From the NCBI RefSeq assembly GCF_052113225.1, contig NZ_JBFRCT010000005.1:403066-467065 (forward strand): a stretch of DNA of 64,000 bases, in the 5' to 3' direction. The notes beneath the pieces were generated by a model. The model worked only from the letters and a program-made list of their open reading frames with translations. It had not been told where the DNA came from and ran no database searches. This document shows positions 17,943 through 25,609 of the stretch, in pieces. A program made the position numbers and the translations under genes. Source of the stretch: Pristimantibacillus sp052113225. GTDB taxonomy: Bacteria > Bacillota > Bacilli > Paenibacillales > Paenibacillaceae. Position 1 is the stretch's first letter, and every line of letters begins with the position of its first letter.

Positions 17943-18000
17943 GTGTGATCTCCTGTACGACTCGGGAGCCATCTCTTTTGCCTCTGCTTGACAGATTAAA

Positions 18001-18016
18001 TGTAACAAACATTACA
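18001..18016. promoter_or_regulatory. TGTAA-N6-TTACA palindrome, possible auxiliary nitrogen-regulator site
   Basis: This palindrome lies upstream of urtA and resembles half-sites of the GlnR/TnrA box, but with 6 rather than 7 central bases. It is weaker evidence than the box at 18147. The rest of the 373-bp gap between the DinB terminator and urtA holds no gene. Confidence 0.3.
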
Positions 18017-18146
18017 TAAAGTGTTAATTTAATGGTGTAAATTATTGATATATTCGATTGCTTGTCGCAGGTCATGACGAAATTTATCGAAAAATGCCAT
18101 AACCTACTCAATTAATGAGACGAATTTCCTCATTTTTTAATTTTAA

Positions 18147-18163
18147 TGTCATGTATATTGACA
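18147..18163. promoter_or_regulatory. GlnR/TnrA box upstream of urtA
   Basis: The sequence TGTCA-TGTATAT-TGACA fits the Bacillus GlnR/TnrA consensus TGTNAN7TNACA at every fixed position. Its right half contains the -35 hexamer of the urtA promoter. That placement suggests GlnR-type repression when nitrogen is plentiful, although activation cannot be excluded. Confidence 0.75.
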
Positions 18164-18186
18164 TCAAAATTGCCCCCTCCTATAAT
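18158..18186 (+). promoter_or_regulatory. Sigma-A promoter of urtABCDE
   Basis: Consensus TTGACA at 18158-18163, a 17-bp spacer, and consensus TATAAT at 18181-18186. The predicted transcription start is about 75 bp before the urtA ATG. Confidence 0.8.
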
Positions 18187-18266
18187 GATGATGCGAACGA
18201 TGGAAATGCAATCCAATTTATTGTTCGTGATTAGACAAATACAAAGAAGAGTTGGGGAGTGGAGAG

Positions 18267-19517
18267 ATGAAGAAGAAATGGTTTTATCAGATGGGGCTGG
18301 TTGCAGTGGTATTAAGCTTATTGCTTGCAGCGTGCGGCAACAATGAGGAACCTGCATCCACGACAACAGAGAGCGGCTCCGGAGCTGCGACCGGTGACAC
18401 AATCAAGGTAGGGGTGCTGCATTCCTTGAGCGGAACGATGGCAATCAGTGAGGTATCCGTTCGGGACGCAGAGATGATGGCGATTGAAGAAATCAACGCA
18501 GCTGGCGGTGTGCTTGGCAAGAAGATCGAAGCGATTCAAGAGGATGGCGCATCCGACTGGCCAACCTTTGCTGAGAAAGCACGTAAGCTGCTCTCGGAAG
18601 ATAAAGTCGCAACCGTGTTTGGAGGATGGACGTCTTCCAGCCGTAAAGCGATGAAACCGGTGTTTGAAGAATTGAACGGATTACTCTGGTATCCAGTGCA
18701 ATATGAAGGCCTCGAAGCCTCCCCTAACATTTTCTATACAGGTGCAACAACCAATCAACAAATCATTCCAGCGGTCGACTGGCTGCTCGAGAATCGCGGC
18801 AAAAGGTTCTATCTGCTTGGTTCGGACTACGTATTCCCTCGTACAGCAAATCTGATCATCAAAGAGCAATTAAAAGCAAAAGGCGGAGAAATGGTTGGAG
18901 AGGAATATACGCCGCTCGGCCATACGGACTACAGCACAATCATCAGTAAAATCAAAGAAGCGAAGCCGGACGTTGTTTTCAACACACTAAACGGCGACAG
19001 TAACGTTGCCTTCTTCAAACAGCTGCAGGATGCAGGCATTACGGCGAAAGATATGACAACACTGTCCGTATCGGTGGCCGAAGAAGAAATTCGCGGCATC
19101 GGCGTAGACGTGCTGCAAGGTCAGCTGGCTGCATGGAACTACTACCAAACGACGGATACACCAGCGAACAAAACGTTCGTTGCGAACTATAAGAAGAAAT
19201 ACGGCGAAGACCGCGTAACGGCAGACCCTATCGAAGCAGGCTACACCGCAGTATACCTGTGGAAGGCTGCAGTAGAGAAGGCAGGCTCGACCGACGTGGA
19301 TAAAGTGAAAGAAGCGGCGAAAGGGCTCGAGTGGGATGCTCCTGAAGGTAAAGTGACGATTGATGGAGAGACACAGCATATTTTCAAAACCGTGCGGATC
19401 GGCGAAGTGCAGGCTGACGGACAGTTCAAAGAGCTGTGGAACTCCGGGGATGCGGTTAAACCGGATCCATTCTTGAAAGGCTACGATTGGGCAGCAAGCA
19501 TCAAACCGACGGATTAA
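18267..19517 (+). CDS. urtA: Urea ABC transporter substrate-binding lipoprotein UrtA
   Basis: An extracellular solute-binding lipoprotein of 416 residues that captures urea (or short amides) for the Urt importer. Signal sequence with lipobox LLAAC (Cys23), then the type-1 periplasmic fold of the branched-chain amino acid/urea group: IKVGVLHSLSGTMAISEVSVRDAEMMAIEEIN, followed by VFGGWTSSSRKAMKPVFEE and LLWYPVQYEG, which are characteristic of UrtA/AmiC-like proteins. ATG at 18267 has GGGGAG 7 nt upstream; a TTG five codons earlier is less likely. First gene of a five-gene operon under a GlnR/TnrA-type site. No urease genes occur in the window. Confidence 0.93.
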   Translation: MKKKWFYQMGLVAVVLSLLLAACGNNEEPASTTTESGSGAATGDTIKVGVLHSLSGTMAISEVSVRDAEMMAIEEINAAGGVLGKKIEAIQEDGASDWPTFAEKARKLLSEDKVATVFGGWTSSSRKAMKPVFEELNGLLWYPVQYEGLEASPNIFYTGATTNQQIIPAVDWLLENRGKRFYLLGSDYVFPRTANLIIKEQLKAKGGEMVGEEYTPLGHTDYSTIISKIKEAKPDVVFNTLNGDSNVAFFKQLQDAGITAKDMTTLSVSVAEEEIRGIGVDVLQGQLAAWNYYQTTDTPANKTFVANYKKKYGEDRVTADPIEAGYTAVYLWKAAVEKAGSTDVDKVKEAAKGLEWDAPEGKVTIDGETQHIFKTVRIGEVQADGQFKELWNSGDAVKPDPFLKGYDWAASIKPTD

Positions 19518-19554
19518 TCGGGTGGGCTTAAGCTAAGCGGCAGTGATTAAGGTC

Positions 19555-19596
19555 AGGAGTATTCGACAGATTTTTGCTTCGGATACTCCTTTTCCT
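19555..19596 (+). terminator. Intra-operon hairpin between urtA and urtB
   Basis: AGGAGTAT pairs with ATACTCCT (plus a CG/CG extension) around a T-rich loop, followed by TTTTCCTTTT. It probably works as a partial terminator or 3' stabiliser that gives more UrtA than membrane subunits. Confidence 0.6.
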
Positions 19597-19630
19597 TTTG
19601 TGGCGTAAATCATGAAGGAGTTGAGGGTGT

Positions 19631-20536
19631 ATGGAGGTAATTGCGTTGCAGTTGTTTAATGGGCTGAGCGTCAGTTCGATTTTGCTGCTGATTGCGCTTG
19701 GCTTAGCCATTACGTTCGGTTTGATGAAGGTTATCAATATGGCGCACGGAGAGCTTATTATGATCGGTGCTTACTCCACGTACTTGACGCAAAATATATT
19801 TAACGATTATTTGCCGAAATCGATGTTCGACTGGTATTTCGTGCTCGCGATTCCTGTCAGCTTCCTGATTGCCTTCTTATTCGGCCTTATTCTTGAAATG
19901 ACCCTCATTCGGTTTCTATACGGCAGACCACTCGACAGCCTGCTCGCTACATGGGGTGTTGGTCTGGTGCTGCAGCAGCTCGCGAGGTCCATCTTCGGAG
20001 CCCCAAACGTTGCGGTGACGAGCCCGTCCTGGCTGGATGGTGGTGTTACCTTCCTTGGAGCGGTGCTTCCATACAAACGGTTGTTTATTATCGGGCTTGT
20101 CGCACTCACGCTGCTTGCGATGTACTTCTATATTTACCGCAGCCTTGAAGGGCGCAGAATGCGGGCGGTTATGCAAAATCGCGATATGGCTGCATGCCTT
20201 GGTGTATCGACGCGCCGCGTTGATGCAATGACATTTGCAATCGGCTCGGGGATTGCAGGCATTGCCGGATGTGCGCTTACGCTGCTTGGTCCAATTGGAC
20301 CTTCGCTTGGCACTTATTATATTGTAGACGCCTTTATGGTTGTGGTTCTTGGCGGGGTCGGCAAGCTGGTTGGTACCGTGCTTGGTGCGCTTGGAATCGG
20401 TGTATTTAATACGATGTTCGAATATTGGACGAATGCATCGCTTGGCAAAGTACTCGTATTTATCTGTATCGTTGCTTTCCTGCAATGGAGACCGATGGGG
20501 TTCATCGCGATGCGCTCGCGTTCGCTTGATTCATAG
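19631..20536 (+). CDS. urtB: Urea ABC transporter permease UrtB
   Basis: A 301-residue membrane permease of the LivH family. It begins LFNGLSVSSILLLIALGLAITFGLMKVINMAHGELIMIGAY, the diagnostic N-terminus of LivH/UrtB, and contains the UrtB/LivH coupling region MRAVMQNRDMAACLGVSTRRVDAMTFAIGSG and the later VVVLGGVGKLVGTVLGA. About eight transmembrane segments. RBS AAGGAG/GAGGG precedes the ATG. Pairs with UrtC to form the channel. Confidence 0.93.
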   Translation: MEVIALQLFNGLSVSSILLLIALGLAITFGLMKVINMAHGELIMIGAYSTYLTQNIFNDYLPKSMFDWYFVLAIPVSFLIAFLFGLILEMTLIRFLYGRPLDSLLATWGVGLVLQQLARSIFGAPNVAVTSPSWLDGGVTFLGAVLPYKRLFIIGLVALTLLAMYFYIYRSLEGRRMRAVMQNRDMAACLGVSTRRVDAMTFAIGSGIAGIAGCALTLLGPIGPSLGTYYIVDAFMVVVLGGVGKLVGTVLGALGIGVFNTMFEYWTNASLGKVLVFICIVAFLQWRPMGFIAMRSRSLDS

Positions 20537-20553
20537 AGAAAGGTGGAGAATCG

Positions 20554-21648
20554 ATGTTGACACTAAGAAAATTATCTCCCCAACGTTTATGGCTGCTCGC
20601 CGGATATGCAGCGTCTGCAGCAGCTCTGTTCTCAGCCCCGATGTTCTTAAGCGACTTCCGGCTAAATCTGCTTGCCAAGTTCCTGGCTTTTGCGATTGTC
20701 GCGCTTGGCCTTGATCTCATCTGGGGCTACACCGGTATTCTTAGCCTAGGGCATGGCATCTTCTTTGGTCTTGGCGCCTATGCAATGGCGATGTACTTAA
20801 AGCTTGAGGCAAGTGGCGGGAAGCTTCCGGATTTTATGGGCTGGAGCGGCTTAAAAAAGCTGCCGTGGTTCTGGAGGCCGTTCGAGAATTTCGGATTTGC
20901 GGTGCTGATGGGGATCCTTATACCTGCTGCATTGGCACTGTTTCTTGGTTTTTTCACCTTCCGTAACCGAATCCGCGGCGTCTATTTCACCATTCTTACG
21001 CAGGCGCTTGTCATCATTACGACAACGCTGCTTGTTGGTCAGCAGGCGTATACTGGCGGGACGAACGGCGTTACGGGTTTTAGCAAAATATTAGGGGAAT
21101 CCATTGCTTCGCCCGATACGAAAAGGCTGTTGTATTGGGTGACCGCAGCGGTGCTGGTGGCGGTGTTTATTTTGTGCCGTTACGTCGTGAAAAGCCGGTT
21201 CGGCAAAGTGCTTCGCGCCATCCGTGACGGAGAGAACCGGGTTCGATTCATCGGTTATAATCCGGCTGTTTATCAGATGGTTATTTTCACATTGTCGGCT
21301 GCGATTGCGGGGATTGCAGGAATGCTGTTTGTCCTCCATGTTGGTATTATTTCGCCTTCTATGATGGGGATTGTGCCTTCGATTGAGATGGTGCTATGGG
21401 TTGCTATTGGTGGTCGTGGCACGTTGATCGGTGCGGCACTTGGCGCTGTGCTGATGAACTGGGCAAAAAGCGAGTTCAGCACGACCTATCCGGAAGGCTG
21501 GACATATTTCCTTGGTGGCGTGTTTATCCTTGTCGTTGTCTTTCTGCCAAATGGGCTCGCGGGCCTGGTCAGTAAGCTCAAATTTAGCAAAACAAGAGAG
21601 GTTAGGAGTGAGGTGGAGCATGACGGAATCGAGCATCCTGCAGTGTGA
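20554..21648 (+). CDS. urtC: Urea ABC transporter permease UrtC
   Basis: A 364-residue permease of the LivM family: ALGLDLIWGYTGILSLGHGIFFGLGAYAMAMYL near residue 50, the coupling helix VLRAIRDGENRVRFIGYNPAVYQM, and WVAIGGRGTLIGAALGAVLMNWAKS near the end. About nine to ten transmembrane segments. AAAGGTGGAG precedes the ATG, 17 bp after urtB. Its 3' end overlaps urtD by 29 bp. Confidence 0.93.
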   Translation: MLTLRKLSPQRLWLLAGYAASAAALFSAPMFLSDFRLNLLAKFLAFAIVALGLDLIWGYTGILSLGHGIFFGLGAYAMAMYLKLEASGGKLPDFMGWSGLKKLPWFWRPFENFGFAVLMGILIPAALALFLGFFTFRNRIRGVYFTILTQALVIITTTLLVGQQAYTGGTNGVTGFSKILGESIASPDTKRLLYWVTAAVLVAVFILCRYVVKSRFGKVLRAIRDGENRVRFIGYNPAVYQMVIFTLSAAIAGIAGMLFVLHVGIISPSMMGIVPSIEMVLWVAIGGRGTLIGAALGAVLMNWAKSEFSTTYPEGWTYFLGGVFILVVVFLPNGLAGLVSKLKFSKTREVRSEVEHDGIEHPAV

Positions 21649-22396
21649 TGAGGTGACTGTGGCGTTTGACGGGTTCAAAGCGATTCAGGGCATGAGCCTG
21701 CATTTACAGAAAGAAGAGCTTCGTTTTCTAATTGGCCCTAATGGTGCTGGTAAAACAACAATGCTGGACGTCATTTGCGGCAAGGTAAAGCCGACGACTG
21801 GCACGGTTACCTTCAAGCAATCCATCGATATTGCGAAGAAAAAAGAGCATCAGATTGCCGAGCTTGGCATCGGACGCAAGTTTCAAGCGCCGTCAATTTT
21901 TCCATCAATGACGGTGTTCGAGAATTTGGAGATTGCGATGCGCCAGCGGCGCGGCGTGTTTACGGTACTGTTTGCCCGGATGAAGGCGGAGGAGCGGGAA
22001 CGTATCGAGCAGCAGCTTGTTATGATTGGGCTTCAGGATAAGGCTGATTGGAGGGCAGGCGGCTTATCGCATGGCGAGAAGCAATGGCTTGAGATTGGCA
22101 TGATGCTGCTCCAAGAGCCGGAAGTCTTGCTTCTGGATGAGCCTGTAGCAGGGATGACCGATAAGGAAACGGATAAAACAGGTGAGCTCTTGATCGAGAT
22201 AGCAAGGCATCGTTCGATCGTTGTGGTGGAGCATGATATGGAGTTTGTCCGTAATTTTGCGAGCAAGGTGACGGTCATGCATGAAGGGAAGCTGCTGAAG
22301 GAAGGCTCGATGGAAGAGGTGCAGCGGGATGACCGTGTAGCGGAAGTTTATCTAGGGAAAAGGCGGGATGCGGATGTTAGCCGTTCAACAGCTTGA
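21620..22396 (+). CDS. urtD: Urea ABC transporter ATP-binding protein UrtD
   Basis: A 258-residue LivG-like ATPase. Walker A GPNGAGKTT, the UrtD-type Q-loop region GRKFQAPSIFPSMTVFENLEIAM, the unusual signature LSHGEKQWLEIG typical of UrtD, and Walker B VLLLDEPVAGM. I chose ATG at 21620 because AGGTGGAG sits just upstream. A longer frame beginning at 21512 is only read-through of the urtC region. Overlaps both neighbours, so translation is coupled. Confidence 0.93.
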   Translation: MTESSILQCDEVTVAFDGFKAIQGMSLHLQKEELRFLIGPNGAGKTTMLDVICGKVKPTTGTVTFKQSIDIAKKKEHQIAELGIGRKFQAPSIFPSMTVFENLEIAMRQRRGVFTVLFARMKAEERERIEQQLVMIGLQDKADWRAGGLSHGEKQWLEIGMMLLQEPEVLLLDEPVAGMTDKETDKTGELLIEIARHRSIVVVEHDMEFVRNFASKVTVMHEGKLLKEGSMEEVQRDDRVAEVYLGKRRDADVSRSTA

Positions 22397-23072
22397 AGCT
22401 GGTTATGGGGAAAGCATCATTTTGCGTAATGTCACGCTGCGGGTGGAGCCGGGGCAGGTCGTCTGCCTGCTTGGACGTAACGGAGTAGGAAAGACAACGC
22501 TCATGAAGAGTATTATGGGCTTGCTCAAGGCGCGTAAAGGAAAGGTAGCATATAACGGACGCGAACTGACGAAGGCCGCGCCGGGACGCCGTGCAAAGAG
22601 TGGTATCGGTTATGTGCCGCAGGGACGTGAAATCTTCGGACAGCTGACGGTGTATGAGAATATATTGGTCGGCCTTGAGGCTTCGCGGGATAATAAGCAC
22701 CAGTCCATTCCGGAAGAGGCGATCGCCAACTTCCCGGTGCTGCCCACGATGTACACCCGGCGCGGCGGCGACCTGAGCGGCGGCCAGCAGCAGCAGCTGG
22801 CTTTTGCTCGAGCACTCGCTTCAAAGCCGGACTTGCTGCTGCTCGATGAGCCCTGCGAGGGGATCCAGCCATCCATCGTTGATGATATCCGTGATGTAAT
22901 CCGATCCATTAAGGCGGATGGGAAAACATCGATTTTGCTGGTGGAGCAAAGCCTTGATTTTGTGAAAAGTGTTGGTGATTATTTCTACGTGTTAGAAAAG
23001 GGTGCTATCGCATGGGAAGGCGGCCTGGAGGCTCTGAGTGATGAAGTGATTAAGAAGTATTTGACGGTGTAG
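22368..23072 (+). CDS. urtE: Urea ABC transporter ATP-binding protein UrtE
   Basis: A 234-residue LivF-like ATPase, the last gene of the urea operon. Walker A GRNGVGKTT, RAKSGIGYVPQGREIFGQLTVYENI (UrtE/LivF Q-loop), signature LSGGQQQQLAFAR, Walker B LLLLDEPCEG, and the H-loop region ILLVEQSLDF. Two ATG codons (22368 and 22374) lie in frame close together; AAAGGCGG fits either. It overlaps urtD by about 25 bp. The operon terminator is probably the distant hairpin at 23317. Confidence 0.92.
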   Translation: MRMLAVQQLEAGYGESIILRNVTLRVEPGQVVCLLGRNGVGKTTLMKSIMGLLKARKGKVAYNGRELTKAAPGRRAKSGIGYVPQGREIFGQLTVYENILVGLEASRDNKHQSIPEEAIANFPVLPTMYTRRGGDLSGGQQQQLAFARALASKPDLLLLDEPCEGIQPSIVDDIRDVIRSIKADGKTSILLVEQSLDFVKSVGDYFYVLEKGAIAWEGGLEALSDEVIKKYLTV

Positions 23073-23111
23073 GGCCCCAAAGTTATTATCTGACCTGTCT
23101 AGAAACGCGGT

Positions 23112-23210
23112 CTACATTGGATTATCTCCACTAGAATGATACGCGGAGAATGATAGAAGAAGCCTACGTTGGATTTACTCCATTAGAATTCTCGAGAATG
23201 ACAGAAGATT
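23112..23210. repeat. Two tandem diverged repeats (about 52 bp each)
   Basis: Copy 1 (23112-23163) and copy 2 (23164-23210) share the pattern CTAC(A/G)TTGGATT, CTCCA(C/T)TAGAAT, GAGAATGA(T/C)AGAAG. A further stretch to about 23305 holds related TGGATT/AATCCA inverted motifs, including TTGGATGAAATCCAA. The 390-bp gap between urtE and the AraC gene contains only these repeats and a terminator; no coding frame is convincing. Confidence 0.6.
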
Positions 23211-23316
23211 CGTATAAATGGAGGATTTCAATGGATTTAATCCAATCAAGGTTCGAAGCGGTACACCATTTAAGCTTAAATATTGGATGAAATCCAATGT
23301 AAGATCCAAGGTAAAT

Positions 23317-23362
23317 AAAAGCGGTTGTACAAGGTAGGAAAACCTGTGCAGCTGCTTTTTTG
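23317..23362. terminator. Probable bidirectional terminator
   Basis: AAAAGCGGTTGTACA pairs (with two G-U type steps) with TGTGCAGCTGCTTTT around a 13-nt loop, followed by T residues on the plus strand and preceded by A residues, so it could serve urtE and the convergent AraC gene. Confidence 0.7.
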
Positions 23363-23464
23363 TTGTGATCAAATATCAAATATGCTACAAACCTACTTGC
23401 GGTGTTTTCTTTATGCAACGATAAGGCAAGGATAGTACGGAAACCTGCTTTATCATTTTTATCA

Positions 23465-24217
23465 TTACTTTTTGTTCCGCTGGCGGAATGCCTTGGCAGT
23501 CATGCCAGTTTCACGCTTGAACATGCTGCAAAATTGCACCTCGCTGGAAAACCCGCATGAGTGAGCGATCTGGGAGATTTGTTCGTTTGTCTCGTACAGC
23601 ATGAGTTTGGCGTAGTTCATCCGCTTATTGAACAAGAATTGCAACGGCGGAACTCCGTACTCTTCCTTAAACAAGTGGCGGAAGCGGTCATAGCTGTACC
23701 CGGACATTTTGGCTAACTCTTCGACTGAAATCTTCTGCCGGAAATGCTCTTCCATATAGTTTCGTACATATTGCAATTGGTTCATGAGCGGCTGTTCTGA
23801 TTTGCGTGAATCTGTCAGCCTGCTAATCTGAATCACGAGCTCACCAGTCATAAAATTCAGCATTTCGGAGTATCCTTGCTTCTTTCCTTTGAACTCCTCA
23901 TACATACGTAAAATAAGAGGCTTGATGCCGCTGTTCTCATGGTCTTTGATAATTGTATTCATGTTTCCGAGAGTGTCGCTGTCGCTGTGGAATCCGATGA
24001 ACAAAACCTCTCCTTCGGAATCATGCCGTTCATCATGTACCGTTCCCGGGGCGATGACTGCAAGCATGTCACCGCCGAATGTATAAAATTTGGAGCCGAT
24101 TCGGGACTCGCCAGATCCACCGAAATAATAGACTAACTCGTAGCATTCGTGACTATGCGGGGGAATATACCGGCTTTTCTCCCGATTGGAATAGAATAGA
24201 AAGTCGAGCAGATTCAC
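23465..24217 (-). CDS. AraC family transcriptional regulator
   Basis: A 250-residue AraC/XylS regulator. The N-terminal cupin-like sensor domain contains IPPHSHECYELVYYFGGSGESR. The C-terminal pair of helix-turn-helix motifs lies at about residues 150-245: VEELAKMSGYSYDRFRHLFKEEYGVPP, then ISQIAHSCGFSSEVQFCSMFKRETGMTAKAFR. GTG at 24217 has AAGGAGGG 8 nt upstream; an ATG 19 codons earlier lacks one. Divergent from the nucleoside-uptake operon with 170 bp between them, so it is the probable regulator of that operon. Confidence 0.87.
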   Translation of the reverse strand: MNLLDFLFYSNREKSRYIPPHSHECYELVYYFGGSGESRIGSKFYTFGGDMLAVIAPGTVHDERHDSEGEVLFIGFHSDSDTLGNMNTIIKDHENSGIKPLILRMYEEFKGKKQGYSEMLNFMTGELVIQISRLTDSRKSEQPLMNQLQYVRNYMEEHFRQKISVEELAKMSGYSYDRFRHLFKEEYGVPPLQFLFNKRMNYAKLMLYETNEQISQIAHSCGFSSEVQFCSMFKRETGMTAKAFRQRNKK

Positions 24218-24387
24218 GCTGCAGCCCTCCTTCAATTTTAGCCGAATCATATAATAATATTGACCGAATGGCAATAAAGATAACGGCAGTATTTTGCTAC
24301 AATGAGGTCACATTGATGCCGGATCTATTATTGGCGCTGATCATAAGGCCATCGATGATACACAACGATGAAGCGAGGAATTGGTCA

Positions 24388-25530
24388 ATGAGAAAAGCTT
24401 TCATGCTGCTGTTCCTAATGACTCTATTTTTTGTAACCGCTTGCGAGAAGAATATTTCTTCCCCGGATACATCGGGAAGTGCAGCTCCGAATAAGGGGGC
24501 AAATGGGGATGCAACAACTGATGGAAAAGATGCTTTCAAGGTCGTACTGCTTATCCCAGGTACGCTTGGGGACAAGTCATTCTTTGATGCCGCCAACGCC
24601 GGCGTAGAACAAGCTAAGCAAACGCTTGGCGTAGAGACAAAAGTTATTGAGATGGGTACCGATCAAACGAAGTATCAGCCTACCTTGGAGGATGTCGCTG
24701 CGCAGGATTGGGATCTTATTATTTCTGGCGGCTCGCAAATTACAGAGCTTATGAACGCGACAGCTCAGAGTCATCCGGACAAGAAATTTATTAACTACGA
24801 TACGGACATCGCAGAGCTTGCTTCAAACGTCTACGGCGTATCGTATGCAACAAACGAAGTTTCCTTCCTTGCTGGAGCAACGGCGGCATTGGCATCCACC
24901 TCAGGACTGCCAAATGCTAATCCGGACAAGAAGATTGGCTTTGTTGGCGGCATGGATATTCCCGGCATTAATGCCTTCCTCGTAGGCTACATCGAGGGTG
25001 CGAAATATGTCGTACCTGACATAAAAGTAGCGATCTCTTATGCTGGAGATTTTGCAAATCCAGGTAAGGGCAAAGAGCTCTCATTGCTGCAGTATAAATC
25101 GGGCGTAGATGTGATCTTTAACGTTGCAGGCGGGACAGGGCTTGGTGTGTTCGACGCTGCCAAAGATCAGACGAAATATGCCATTGGTGTCGACTCCGAT
25201 CAATCCGCAATGATGCAAGGTACCGATGATACAAAAGCGAACCTGATCGTTACATCTGCTATCAAGAAAATTGACGAAATGATATTAAACGCTGTGAAGC
25301 AAGCAAAAGAAGGCACGCTGCCAACCGGCAAGCTGGTCGTTGCAGGCCTGCAGCAAGGCGGTGTTGGTCTTGCCGAGAACAATGTATACGTCCAGGTTCT
25401 ACCGGAAGATCTGCGCACCGAAATCGATGAATTAAAAACGAAGCTCGCATCCGGAGAGATTAAGGTGAGCAACGCAATGGGCATGGATACGGCGGCGATT
25501 GATCAGATTCGTCAATCTGTGAAGCCATAA
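24388..25530 (+). CDS. BMP family nucleoside-binding lipoprotein
   Basis: A 380-residue substrate-binding lipoprotein of the basic membrane protein (PnrA/NupN-like) family, which binds purine nucleosides outside the cell. Lipobox FVTAC with Cys19, then VVLLIPGTLGDKSFFDAANAGVEQA, the KFINYDTDI strand, SYATNEVSFLAGATAAL and IGFVGGMDIPGINAFLVGY, all hallmarks of the family. ATG at 24388 has GCGAGGA 8 nt upstream and starts a clean signal peptide. The frame is open far upstream, but that part has no signal or RBS. Leads the operon of transporter and salvage genes. Confidence 0.92.
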   Translation: MRKAFMLLFLMTLFFVTACEKNISSPDTSGSAAPNKGANGDATTDGKDAFKVVLLIPGTLGDKSFFDAANAGVEQAKQTLGVETKVIEMGTDQTKYQPTLEDVAAQDWDLIISGGSQITELMNATAQSHPDKKFINYDTDIAELASNVYGVSYATNEVSFLAGATAALASTSGLPNANPDKKIGFVGGMDIPGINAFLVGYIEGAKYVVPDIKVAISYAGDFANPGKGKELSLLQYKSGVDVIFNVAGGTGLGVFDAAKDQTKYAIGVDSDQSAMMQGTDDTKANLIVTSAIKKIDEMILNAVKQAKEGTLPTGKLVVAGLQQGGVGLAENNVYVQVLPEDLRTEIDELKTKLASGEIKVSNAMGMDTAAIDQIRQSVKP

Positions 25531-25535
25531 TTCCG

Positions 25536-25566
25536 AAGGGGATTCTGCCAAGCGGAATCCCCTTTC
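25536..25566 (+). terminator. Intra-operon hairpin after the binding-protein gene
   Basis: The perfect 10-bp arms AAGGGGATTC and GAATCCCCTT, with a GC pair extension and short loop, are followed by a weak T stretch. It sits between the lipoprotein and ATPase genes and probably lowers expression of the membrane components. Confidence 0.65.
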
Positions 25567-25609
25567 TATTTGAAGTCACTCCGTAAAAGAAAGGAGACGT
25601 TGAACAAGT

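Noticed and set aside
24079..24387. 103-residue N-terminal extension of the nucleoside-binding lipoprotein
   Set aside because: It would bury the signal peptide and lipobox, has no ribosome site and overlaps the divergent regulator's gene.
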